Assembly (NCBI GenBank): GCA_000438175.1
Contig: FR900472.1
Location: 61,244 to 125,243 of the forward strand
Direction of reading: 5' to 3'
Source of the DNA: Fusobacterium sp. CAG:439
GTDB taxonomy: Bacteria; Cyanobacteriota; Vampirovibrionia; Gastranaerophilales; Gastranaerophilaceae
Length of the DNA stretch: 64,000 nucleotides
In this document: positions 16,149-23,661 of the stretch, in pieces
How positions within the stretch are numbered: the first letter of the stretch is position 1
Layout of the letters: each line of letters begins with the position of its first letter
Made by a program: the position numbers and the translations under genes
The notes under the pieces: generated by a model
The model's input: the letters and a program-made list of their open reading frames with translations, nothing else
What the model was told of the DNA's origin: nothing
Databases searched by the model: none

Positions 16149-16265
16149 AATATGCCTCTCTTTCTTTTTATAATTCTAGCACCAAAAATAATTTTATAAA
16201 CTTTTGTTAATAAATTTTTTATTTTCAGGCAATTTTACTACTTCACATTCTTTAAGAAATTTACT

Positions 16266-16901
16266 ATGGGAATAAATATTCAAAATAATCATCTGTATCA
16301 ATACTCTGGCTTAACATCTCAGGCAAGCAGAAGCATAAAATCCAAACAACCGTCATTTAGCGGTGCAGGAAATATTCAAAGACTTACTCACATGAACATC
16401 GGTATGATGCCTCAGGGATTTATCGGACATGTCAGTTTGCAAAATGTTACAAAAGGTACAGAAGAATTCGTGAAAGTTTTCAAAAATTTTGACTGCGGAA
16501 ATGAACGATATTTTTTAAAAGATAACAATGATGAAATTATCGGAGAAGTGCTGACAAAAATTAACAAGTATTTTAATTATGATAAATATATGTACAAAGA
16601 TGATCCGAGCCATGTTTTAGTGGATGATTTAAGAAATTATTCCAATCCTAATACTCCGTTTTGGAATAAAAAATTAGACTGCTATAAAGGTGTAGGAACA
16701 CGCCTTTTGCAGATTGCACAAAGAAGAAGCGATGAAGCCCGGTGTGTCGGCAATATCAGATTAAATTCAATGCCCGAAGCCCGTAAGTTTTATACAAACA
16801 AAATAGGAATGGTGCAGGATCCGAACAATCCTTTCAGCGGTATGCTGATAATACCGCCCGATAAAAAAGAACCTCTTTCAAGAATGTACGGCGGACTATA
16901 A
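16266..16901 (+). CDS. Acetyltransferase-like protein with N-terminal FSG motif
   Basis: A 211-residue protein. Residues 1-35 are a polar, disordered-looking leader ending in KQPSFSGAGN, a motif shared in style with 1658, 37917 and the partial gene at 63859. The C-terminal half has GVGTRLLQIAQRRSDE, like a GNAT acetyl-CoA loop, followed by SMPEARKFYTNKIGM, a typical GNAT end motif. I call it GNAT-like with modest confidence; the N-terminal motif may be a sorting or processing signal (inference). Confidence 0.5.
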   Translation: MGINIQNNHLYQYSGLTSQASRSIKSKQPSFSGAGNIQRLTHMNIGMMPQGFIGHVSLQNVTKGTEEFVKVFKNFDCGNERYFLKDNNDEIIGEVLTKINKYFNYDKYMYKDDPSHVLVDDLRNYSNPNTPFWNKKLDCYKGVGTRLLQIAQRRSDEARCVGNIRLNSMPEARKFYTNKIGMVQDPNNPFSGMLIIPPDKKEPLSRMYGGL

Positions 16902-16966
16902 TTTTTTTTAAATTATCATTTCAGGTAATGAAAAATTTTCATTAATTACTTATAAGTAATTATGTT

Positions 16967-18298
16967 ATGAAAAAAAATGCCGTAAATAAATTACTAAAAG
17001 CCCTTGGCGGAACAGTTAAACTTAAAAGAAATTCCTACAGTGATTATATAGCTTTTCATGGTATAGGAAGTGCTTATTCAAAACGCTGGCTCGGGAATAT
17101 AGTTCCCGCAGATTTGCTGCAACTCACGGTAAAAGAAGCGGTGGAAATAATTGTAACCTTATCGGAAGGCGGTATTTTTTACGATGAATTTCCTGATTAT
17201 ATATGCACTCCGATTTATGGTGATAAATGGGGAAGGCTTGCGAATTACATTGAAATTAATGACCGTGCAATAGCAACGATGGATAACGGCTGCACCTGCA
17301 AAGGCATTTTAAGCTGTATTAAGCTCCTTCCTGCAATTCCACCTTCTGCAAAAAGCTGGTCAAATTGTATTATTTTATCTCAAATATGGCAGAATATTTA
17401 CGGTGACGCTTACGAAAAAGGTCCTTTTGAAGAAAATTCAATTTATGCTCTCAGGTTAAATACGAGTTACAGTGATAATATTATTGATTATTCCATTGTT
17501 GACAAAATTTCACCGGAAGAACAGCTTAAAGCCTTTGTTGATTTAGCTCATTTCAGAGGATTAAAAGCGGGTTTCAGACATGTAATTTCTGCTGACCAGA
17601 TGAAAGTTGTACGCCCGTACCGTGACGATGAAATATTCAGATGGTCTAATCCGGAGCATGTGGAAATTTATATTAATGAATGTGTTAAGCTTATGAATTT
17701 GGGATTTGAATGTATGTTTATAGATTCCGCAAAGCACATAGGCGGCTATGATATGCAGAATTATACAGGTGTAGGAGCTTTACCCGAATATCATCAGATG
17801 CAGTACATTTTGAACGAAATCCGCTCAAGAACGGGAAAAACAGACATAAGCTTTGTAGGAGAAAAAAGTTCAGATGATTTCGAACGATACAGAATGATGG
17901 GATTAAACGCGGGAACGGATTTTATTACGGGTGACAATTTCTATGCCGTAAGAGATTTGTCTGAACGCCTGAAATATTACAGAGATTACGCTCCCGGTGT
18001 AGAAGTTACGAATGACAACAACGAAGGCGGACTTTCTTATGAACAAAAATTAAACAGAATTAATTCTGCGCTTTTCGGTTTTTATCTGGCAAGCGATAAG
18101 CTGCCGAGCTTTATGCAGATGAATGATTTATTCCCGCTCAGATACGACACAAGTACGCATCACCTTATGATGACAAACCCGTCTTATTCAACCGACGGAA
18201 CTGCGTTAAGTCATTGGGAAAATCTTTTTGCAAAAGATGACGGAAGATTTTACAACAAACGCGTAGGCGAACTTTTCGCTTATGCACTGAATTTATAA
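16967..18298 (+). CDS. TIM-barrel glycosidase-like protein, function unknown
   Basis: A 443-residue cytosolic protein. The region around LRLNTSYSDN...FRGLKAGFRHVISADQ and NLGFECMFIDSAKHIGG has the strand-end acidic pattern of alpha-amylase/GH-type barrels, and FVGEKSSDD could supply another carboxylate. No exact family is recognised, and the catalytic set cannot be assigned. It is the first gene of a three-gene unit with 18319 and 19620 (gap 20 bases). Confidence 0.45.
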   Translation: MKKNAVNKLLKALGGTVKLKRNSYSDYIAFHGIGSAYSKRWLGNIVPADLLQLTVKEAVEIIVTLSEGGIFYDEFPDYICTPIYGDKWGRLANYIEINDRAIATMDNGCTCKGILSCIKLLPAIPPSAKSWSNCIILSQIWQNIYGDAYEKGPFEENSIYALRLNTSYSDNIIDYSIVDKISPEEQLKAFVDLAHFRGLKAGFRHVISADQMKVVRPYRDDEIFRWSNPEHVEIYINECVKLMNLGFECMFIDSAKHIGGYDMQNYTGVGALPEYHQMQYILNEIRSRTGKTDISFVGEKSSDDFERYRMMGLNAGTDFITGDNFYAVRDLSERLKYYRDYAPGVEVTNDNNEGGLSYEQKLNRINSALFGFYLASDKLPSFMQMNDLFPLRYDTSTHHLMMTNPSYSTDGTALSHWENLFAKDDGRFYNKRVGELFAYALNL

Positions 18299-18318
18299 AT
18301 AGTATAAGGAGAATTATT

Positions 18319-19617
18319 ATGAGTTTTAACCCGCTTGAAGAAAAGGGAATTCCCGTAGAAAAACAGCTTAGAAGCTGGCATGACATTGTTAAAAGACCGT
18401 TTGACAAACATACAATCGACTGCTATTCAAGAACACGCCAAATCTTAATGAACGGTATCGAAGTCGAAGCATGGAACTTTAAGCATAATTTTGCAAGATG
18501 CTGCCCCGATATGGAAGTAAGCAAAATTATTGCATTGTCACGTAAAATTGAAGATATGCAGCAAACTACCGTTAACTGGATGACACCTGCCTGCCAGACA
18601 GTTCTGGAAACAACTCTGGGATATGAACAGGTTGCAGTTGATTTAACGGCATGGCTTGCACAAAACGAACCCGATGATTATGTTAAGGAAACTTTTAATT
18701 TCGGTTTATTAGAGGACTTTGACCACTTATACAGATACAGCCAATGGGCTTATATGGTTGACGGTATTGATCCTGACAGTATTTTGCAGGGAATGACCGA
18801 TGTCGTTTTGAGCCGTCCTACACAGAACCACCATAACGATAACAGAATAAGACTGCGTAAGCATTATGACAGAGAAACAGCTTCCCCTCAAACCAAAGTT
18901 AATATCTATACTCTTGTTTCGGGTGAACAGCAGACACATAATTATTATGCAGAACACGGTATGATGTACCCGAATGATGATTTGAGAAGAACTTTCGGTG
19001 AAATCTGCGACGTTGAAGAAGAACACGTAACAATGTATGAATCTTTAATTGACCCGAATGAAACACCGTATGAAAAACTTCTTCTTCATGAATTTACGGA
19101 AGTTTGTACATATTACAACTGCTATAAGGACGAAGAGAATGATAAACTTAAACAGATTTGGGAAGAATTTCTTGCCTTTGAACTCGGTCACCTGCAAGTG
19201 GCTGCCGACCTGCTTAAAAAATATGAAGACCGAGATCCTGAAGAAATTATCGGTAATAAAATCGTTCTTCCATGCCACTTTGAAACCCAGAAAGATTATG
19301 TAACAAATATTCTTGAAAACGAAATTGATAAACGCCACGATGATAATATGGGCTATACAACAATTGATGAACTTCCTTCAGACTGGCCGAGCTATGATGT
19401 TCAAGAGACAGTTAACGGTGAAGGTGCTCCGACGGAACAAACAATTCAGCTTATTAAAACAATGTTAAATACTGATATTGTAACCGCTGATAATAAGTTA
19501 AGAAAAAAAGAACCTGACCTTCTTGAACGCGGACTTGAAGAAAAAGCGCAGGCTCCTAATACTGTGACAGTAGAAGATTATGAGGAATTTGTAAAAGTTA
19601 AACCCATGGAGTTTTAA
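18319..19617 (+). CDS. Ferritin-like-fold protein of unknown function
   Basis: A 432-residue soluble acidic protein, mostly helical. Two motif pairs suggest a diiron ferritin-like bundle: VEEEHVTMYESL (about residues 235-246) and EFLAFELGHLQVAADLL (about 283-300), with further Glu/His at LHEFTEVCTY and EDFDHLYRY. That is a reading of spacing, not a family match. Ribosome binding site AAGGAGAA. It is co-transcribed with the TIM-barrel gene upstream and a small membrane protein two bases downstream. Confidence 0.45.
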   Translation: MSFNPLEEKGIPVEKQLRSWHDIVKRPFDKHTIDCYSRTRQILMNGIEVEAWNFKHNFARCCPDMEVSKIIALSRKIEDMQQTTVNWMTPACQTVLETTLGYEQVAVDLTAWLAQNEPDDYVKETFNFGLLEDFDHLYRYSQWAYMVDGIDPDSILQGMTDVVLSRPTQNHHNDNRIRLRKHYDRETASPQTKVNIYTLVSGEQQTHNYYAEHGMMYPNDDLRRTFGEICDVEEEHVTMYESLIDPNETPYEKLLLHEFTEVCTYYNCYKDEENDKLKQIWEEFLAFELGHLQVAADLLKKYEDRDPEEIIGNKIVLPCHFETQKDYVTNILENEIDKRHDDNMGYTTIDELPSDWPSYDVQETVNGEGAPTEQTIQLIKTMLNTDIVTADNKLRKKEPDLLERGLEEKAQAPNTVTVEDYEEFVKVKPMEF

Positions 19618-19619
19618 TT

Positions 19620-19868
19620 ATGAATGAAAAAATTACAAAAATCCTTAAAATCGCAGCTTATACAGGTTTAATCGCCGCGAGTGTATTTTCTGTCGTGAAA
19701 GGTCTGAAAGAAAAAAATAAACATGATAAAAAAGAAAAAATGCTCTTGATAGCAAAGCAGCTTAATTCAGATATCAGAAATACGGAAAGAAAAACTTCAC
19801 CGCGATATCATGAAAAAAATCAGGAAAAATATGATGAACTCTGGGGTGATGAATCTGCATGCAATTAA
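19620..19868 (+). CDS. Small single-span membrane protein
   Basis: An 82-residue protein with one membrane segment (about residues 10-27, KIAAYTGLIAASVFSVVKGL) and a long charged Lys/Glu tail, so it is probably inner-membrane anchored with a cytosolic helical tail. It starts two bases after the preceding stop and ends at a strong terminator, closing the three-gene operon 16967-19868. Function unknown. Confidence 0.55.
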   Translation: MNEKITKILKIAAYTGLIAASVFSVVKGLKEKNKHDKKEKMLLIAKQLNSDIRNTERKTSPRYHEKNQEKYDELWGDESACN

Positions 19869-19890
19869 GGCGCCATAAGGCGCCTTTTTT
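19867..19890 (+). terminator. Rho-independent terminator
   Basis: AAGGCGCC-ATAA-GGCGCCTT, an 8-bp GC-rich stem, followed by TTTT. It overlaps the stop codon of the small membrane protein gene. Confidence 0.85.
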
Positions 19891-19945
19891 ACTTAGTACG
19901 ACCGATTAATTGTATTGGAAGAAAAAGTAAACTAATGTTTTTCTT

Positions 19946-21259
19946 ATGTATAAAAAAATTTTTTTGGTTTTTATTTTTTTGGCTTTACCCTGTTTTGCCC
20001 GAGACAATGCCGAATATATTAACACGGAATTTTGGAAAAATTTCGGCGATGATTATCTTAATTGCTATATAAGCCGCGCACTTGAAAATAACCATGATTT
20101 AAAAAAGGCAGATCTGAAAGTCGAAGAATACAGACAAAAAGTCCGTGTATCCCTCGGCAAAGAACTCCCCGCCTTAATGACCGCTCCTGCGTATCTAGGT
20201 GCTCAGGTTCCTAAAATCGATAACTTTGAACTTGATACAAATGCTTTTATTTTGCCGTTTCTGGCTAATTATGAAGCTGATTTTCTGCTTAAAAACCGTG
20301 ATAAAACACGAAGCGAAAAGAAAAATTATGAGGCTGAGCAGTTTTATGAAAAAACTGTTTATATTGCGCTTGTTACCGATATTGCATCCGCTTACATAAA
20401 TTTGATAAAGTTAGACAGACTTATTGAACTTCAGCAAAAAATCTTAAAAAACAATTATGCGCTTTATGACAAAACTAAATTAAGGTATGATAACGGAATT
20501 TCGTCATTGACTGATTTGAATAATGCTAAAAAAGATTTGACCGATACAAAAAACGAACTTGTTGAATATGACAGTGACAGACAGAATTTGTTATACGAAC
20601 TTGCCGTTATGATTGGTGAATCTCCGGACTGCACCGATAATTTTTTAAGAGGCAGGTTTGATGAATTTGCTAAAAATTATTCCCCTCCTGACAGTATCTC
20701 TTCCGATGTAATTTACGCCCGTCCCGATGTGAGGCAGTGTGAAAAAAAGTTAGAAAAAGCCAAAATTGATATTCGTATTGCCAAAAAAGAATTTTTGCCG
20801 AGATTTAATATTACGGGAGTTTGGATATTCAATACAATTTCCCCGGGTTCGTTTTTCAGCTGGGAATCTTCAATTGCCTCTATAATGGCTGCCGCTGTTA
20901 CGGATTTGTTTGCGGGCGGAAGAAAGATTGCGAATTTAAGGATTAAAAAAGCCGTTTATGAACAGCTTTTTGAAGAATACAAACAGACGGATTTAACGGC
21001 TTTAAAAGAAGTTAACGGCAGTCTTTATATGCTTAAAAACGATAAAATCAGATATCTTAATTCAAAAGAAAAAACAGAATATGAAAATTCGAATTTAAAG
21101 CTTGTAAATTTACGTTTTAAAGAAGGCACAGCATCGCAAATGGATATTCTCGAAAACCAAAACAGACTTTACGAAGTTCAAAAAAGCCTCATAAACAAAC
21201 GTGCGGTTTATCTTATAGATATAATAACACTCTATAAAGCTGCAGGAGCAAAGATTTAA
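19946..21259 (+). CDS. TolC-family outer-membrane efflux protein
   Basis: A 437-residue protein with a signal peptide (MYKKIFLVFIFLALPCFA) and the duplicated coiled-coil architecture of outer membrane factors. The marker segments are KLRYDNGISSLTDLNNAKKDL in the first half (residue run shown only partly informative) and the equivalent LRFKEGTASQMDILENQNRL in the second; YARPDVRQCEKKL is the conserved mid-protein motif. It forms a trimeric exit duct. No RND pump or membrane-fusion gene is adjacent, so its partner is elsewhere, or it could serve the exporter at 6073. Confidence 0.8.
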   Translation: MYKKIFLVFIFLALPCFARDNAEYINTEFWKNFGDDYLNCYISRALENNHDLKKADLKVEEYRQKVRVSLGKELPALMTAPAYLGAQVPKIDNFELDTNAFILPFLANYEADFLLKNRDKTRSEKKNYEAEQFYEKTVYIALVTDIASAYINLIKLDRLIELQQKILKNNYALYDKTKLRYDNGISSLTDLNNAKKDLTDTKNELVEYDSDRQNLLYELAVMIGESPDCTDNFLRGRFDEFAKNYSPPDSISSDVIYARPDVRQCEKKLEKAKIDIRIAKKEFLPRFNITGVWIFNTISPGSFFSWESSIASIMAAAVTDLFAGGRKIANLRIKKAVYEQLFEEYKQTDLTALKEVNGSLYMLKNDKIRYLNSKEKTEYENSNLKLVNLRFKEGTASQMDILENQNRLYEVQKSLINKRAVYLIDIITLYKAAGAKI

Positions 21260-21834
21260 TCAATAAGATTTACCCGTCCTGTCGAGTGGTCAAAATGACA
21301 TTTGGCAATTTGTAAACGGTTATTTTTTACTGCTTCGTTAATAATAACCGAATGCTTCATCAAATAATCTTCCACCCATCTTGTATGTTCCTGTGCAAAA
21401 AAATTGTGGCATGTAATATCTTCTTTATGGTTAAGCACGGGATACACACATTTAAGGATTGATGAAAAATCTTTCATAGGCTCGGGGTAATGCTCTTTAG
21501 CATATTTCATTACTCCGCAGTCGTCGTGTCCGAGAAGTATAAGCAAAGGTACTTCAAGTTTTTTAACGGCATATTCAACACTTTCAATAATATTAGGACC
21601 CGTTGTCATTCCCGCAACTCTTACGACAAACAATTCGCCGATGCCGCAGTCAAAAATGATTTCAGGTACAACGCGGCTGTCCGAGCATGTTAGAACACAG
21701 GCGTAAGGTTCCTGATGAAACGCAAACTTCTGCAGTGTTTCAAGACTCATATTTTTTGTGGTGGGTGTCCCGTTTACAAAATTTTTATTACCATCAAGTA
21801 ATTTTTCTAATTCTTTTTTTGCTCTTTCTTTCAT
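21256..21834 (-). CDS. Beta-class carbonic anhydrase
   Basis: A 192-residue zinc enzyme interconverting CO2 and bicarbonate. The family signature is complete: CSDSR gives a Cys ligand and the Asp/Arg dyad, and GHDDCG gives the His and Cys ligands. There is no Shine-Dalgarno; TAGAAT lies exactly six bases before the ATG, so the mRNA is probably leaderless. The 3' end overlaps the convergent TolC gene by 4 bases. Confidence 0.9.
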   Translation of the reverse strand: MKERAKKELEKLLDGNKNFVNGTPTTKNMSLETLQKFAFHQEPYACVLTCSDSRVVPEIIFDCGIGELFVVRVAGMTTGPNIIESVEYAVKKLEVPLLILLGHDDCGVMKYAKEHYPEPMKDFSSILKCVYPVLNHKEDITCHNFFAQEHTRWVEDYLMKHSVIINEAVKNNRLQIAKCHFDHSTGRVNLID

Positions 21835-21877
21835 ACGAATATTCTAATTAATTTTTTCTAAAAAAGCAATAGCTCAG

Positions 21878-21906
21878 TTGATTTTTAATAATAATTCTTG
21901 TATAAT
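21878..21906 (+). promoter_or_regulatory. Strong promoter of small-peptide cassette 1
   Basis: TTGATT (21878-21883), a 17-base spacer and a perfect TATAAT (21901-21906). Transcription should start near 21913, which is the first base of GAAGGGC, a segment complementary to the 3' end of the same transcript. Confidence 0.7.
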
Positions 21907-21998
21907 TTTTTTGAAGGGCACCCCTTTTTTATCATATCCATATCTCTGCAGCACAAACTTCAAATTTGTTAAACCGTTAGAGAAAGGGGGTGATAAAA

Positions 21999-22058
21999 GT
22001 GGTTATTAATACAGAAGAACTAGCAATAATTCTTGTAATACTGCTAGTTCTAAAATAA
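21999..22058 (+). CDS. 19-residue hydrophobic peptide, type I toxin-like (cassette 1)
   Basis: GTG start after a very strong AAAGGGGGTGA ribosome binding site encodes MVINTEELAIILVILLVLK, almost entirely a membrane helix with a terminal Lys. The mRNA has three features known from type I toxin messages. The leader CACCCC (21919-21924) can pair with GGGGTG of the ribosome binding site. The 5' end GAAGGGC (21913-21919) is complementary to GCCCTTC (22097-22103) at the 3' end. A strong terminator follows. I see no antisense antitoxin gene that I can prove. The peptide is real-looking but untested. Confidence 0.5.
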   Translation: MVINTEELAIILVILLVLK

Positions 22059-22065
22059 AACCACA

Positions 22066-22108
22066 AGGGGCATTTTGCGGATGTTAGCGCATCCGCGCCC
22101 TTCTTTTT
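22066..22108 (+). terminator. Terminator of cassette 1
   Basis: GCGGATG-TTAGCG-CATCCGC (22077-22096) is a perfect 7-bp stem, extended by AAGGG/CCCTT outside it and followed by TTCTTTTTAT. The outer CCCTT strand can pair either here or with the 5' end of the transcript. Confidence 0.75.
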
Positions 22109-22126
22109 ATATTATATCATATTTTT

Positions 22127-22984
22127 TTAATTTTTCAAGTCAAGCATGCCGCCTAATATTCTGTCATATTTGCGCGGGCGGAATTTCATATATCCGCTTG
22201 CGGGGGTGAAAGTCATTTCGCCGAAATAAATTTTCCCGTCAACGTTATGCAGATCTACACGGACAAATTTAAAATCTTTTGATAAGGTACGGGCTATTTC
22301 AAGCATTTCATCAAGGTTTCGGGGCGGGGGAACAGGTTCGGTGTGTAAAAAACAACCGTAATTAAAATGCAGGTTATTCCATTGTGTGTCAAACATCGTA
22401 CAGCAAATTTTATCGGTTCTTTTGCCTGACGCAAAAAGAATAAGCTTCGGTTCGCCGTTAAAACAAAATATCAGATATTCAAATAACTCGGGACGATAAT
22501 CTGAAAAATCTGATGAATTTTGGCACAGAGGGTGAAAATTCTTAATATATTCTTCCGTAAATATAAGCGGTTTAATGTCTTTATACTGCATTTCGTAACC
22601 GCTTTTATATGCATAATTAACTTTTAAAAAGTTATTAAAACGCACTTTTTGTGATTTATCCGGTTTTCCGCCTTCAATTACAAGAAGCTGCATATTGCAT
22701 CCGTGGTTGGTTTTAATCACGAATTCTTCTGGAAGTTTTGAAAAATCAATATCTTCATATTTTTCATAAATTCCGTAAACTTTTTTTAAATATTTTTCAC
22801 CTATTTTTCCCTTAACCCATTCACGTACTGCAATTTTGTCGGCAAGACGTGTTTTTATCGGTGTGCAGTCATAAATTTTCAGCCATTGAATTTTTTCCGT
22901 AAAAAGTCTTGGATTTTTCAGATTAATTATTCTTCCTTTTCTAAGAAAATATTTCCATAATATTTTGAACGTAAGCATTTTCAT
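22127..22984 (-). CDS. TupA-like ATP-grasp protein
   Basis: A 285-residue protein resembling the TupA-like ATP-grasp family, found in teichuronopeptide and surface-polysaccharide loci. Supporting segments are NPRLFTEKIQWLKIYD near the start, LPEEFVIKTNHGCNMQLLV (nucleotide-binding strand), FKFVRVDLHNVDGKIYFGEM with the metal-binding acidic residues, and a terminal FTPASGYMKFRP. It probably ligates an amino acid or modifies a polysaccharide. It stands alone downstream of a terminator and of a tiny 18-residue ORF on the same strand. Confidence 0.7.
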   Translation of the reverse strand: MKMLTFKILWKYFLRKGRIINLKNPRLFTEKIQWLKIYDCTPIKTRLADKIAVREWVKGKIGEKYLKKVYGIYEKYEDIDFSKLPEEFVIKTNHGCNMQLLVIEGGKPDKSQKVRFNNFLKVNYAYKSGYEMQYKDIKPLIFTEEYIKNFHPLCQNSSDFSDYRPELFEYLIFCFNGEPKLILFASGKRTDKICCTMFDTQWNNLHFNYGCFLHTEPVPPPRNLDEMLEIARTLSKDFKFVRVDLHNVDGKIYFGEMTFTPASGYMKFRPRKYDRILGGMLDLKN

Positions 22985-22992
22985 CCTCAGAA

Positions 22993-23025
22993 AAAATGAG
23001 AAAATAGTTTATATTTTCTCATTTT
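22993..23025 (-). terminator. Long perfect hairpin terminator
   Basis: AAAATGAGAAAATA (22993-23006) and TATTTTCTCATTTT (23012-23025) form a perfect 14-bp stem with a 5-base loop. On the minus strand it follows the tiny ORF at 23054-23110 and is trailed by TTTTTTCTG, so that ORF would have its own short transcript. Confidence 0.7.
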
Positions 23026-23053
23026 AAAACAATTCAGCAAACTAACTTTAGTC

Positions 23054-23110
23054 TTATTCGCTGTTATCTTCACCTGATGCAGGTGTTGTAGTTTCCGGTT
23101 TTGTTGACAT
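23054..23110 (-). CDS. Possible 18-residue peptide divergent from Xre gene
   Basis: ATG after AAGGAGAAAAAGACC encodes MSTKPETTTPASGEDNSE. The ORF is short enough to occur by chance, but it has a good ribosome binding site, its own hairpin terminator, and a position divergent from an Xre gene with dense operators. The composition (Thr, Ser, Glu, Asp, Pro) is not membrane-like. Possible roles are a signalling peptide, a substrate of the adjacent ATP-grasp enzyme, or a leader; none is shown. Confidence 0.35.
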   Translation of the reverse strand: MSTKPETTTPASGEDNSE

Positions 23111-23156
23111 GGTCTTTTTCTCCTTTTTCTTAATTACCAATCGACCTGAATGCAAG

Positions 23157-23258
23157 TATCTTAAAAGTAATATTTTTAAGATAAAAACATCCTTTAATAT
23201 ATAAATTAGCATATTAAAGATAATATGTCAATACTTAAAAATTATCTTTAATATAGTT
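23157..23258. promoter_or_regulatory. Multiple inverted-repeat operators between Xre gene and tiny ORF
   Basis: Two perfect inverted repeats lie here: TATCTTAAAA/TTTTAAGATA (about 23157-23183), and TATTAAAGATAA/TTATCTTTAATA (about 23213-23257, 18-base spacer) just before the TATAAT of the Xre promoter. A further CTTTAATA half site lies between. The shared core AAAGATAA/AAGATA suggests one protein, most likely the Xre product, binds all of them. Confidence 0.55.
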
Positions 23259-23301
23259 TTATAATCCTCTAAATTAATTTAAACTTTAAAAAGGAGAGAT
23301 T

Positions 23302-23619
23302 ATGGACGATTTAAGGACAAAATTCGGCAAACGCGTAAAAGCAATCAGGCAAAAAAGGAAGCTGTCTCAGGAAGAACTTGCCGAAAGAGTTGAAATTGCC
23401 GTAACCAATATGGGTAAAATCGAACGCGGAGAAAGTTTTGTGACCGCTGTTACGCTTGAAAAACTTGCTAATGTTTTAGGTGTGAAGGTTCAGGATTTTT
23501 TCAAATTTGATATGTTTGTATCAGTTGATGAGATGAAAGCTGACTTAAATACTGATAATATGACTGAGGATGAAATTAAACAGCTTTACAAATTTTATAA
23601 ATTATATATAAATTACTAA
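23302..23619 (+). CDS. Xre-family regulator
   Basis: A 105-residue protein. Residues 5-62 are a Cro/CI helix-turn-helix (LSQEELAERVEIAVTNMGKIERGESF). The C-terminal 40 residues are acidic and helical, ending in an aromatic KLYINY, and may mediate dimerisation or ligand sensing. It has a strong AAAAAGGAGAG ribosome binding site. The promoter overlaps perfect inverted repeats, pointing to autorepression. Confidence 0.8.
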   Translation: MDDLRTKFGKRVKAIRQKRKLSQEELAERVEIAVTNMGKIERGESFVTAVTLEKLANVLGVKVQDFFKFDMFVSVDEMKADLNTDNMTEDEIKQLYKFYKLYINY

Positions 23620-23661
23620 CTTATTTGTGATAAACTATTAGCCGATAATTAGGGAGAAACT

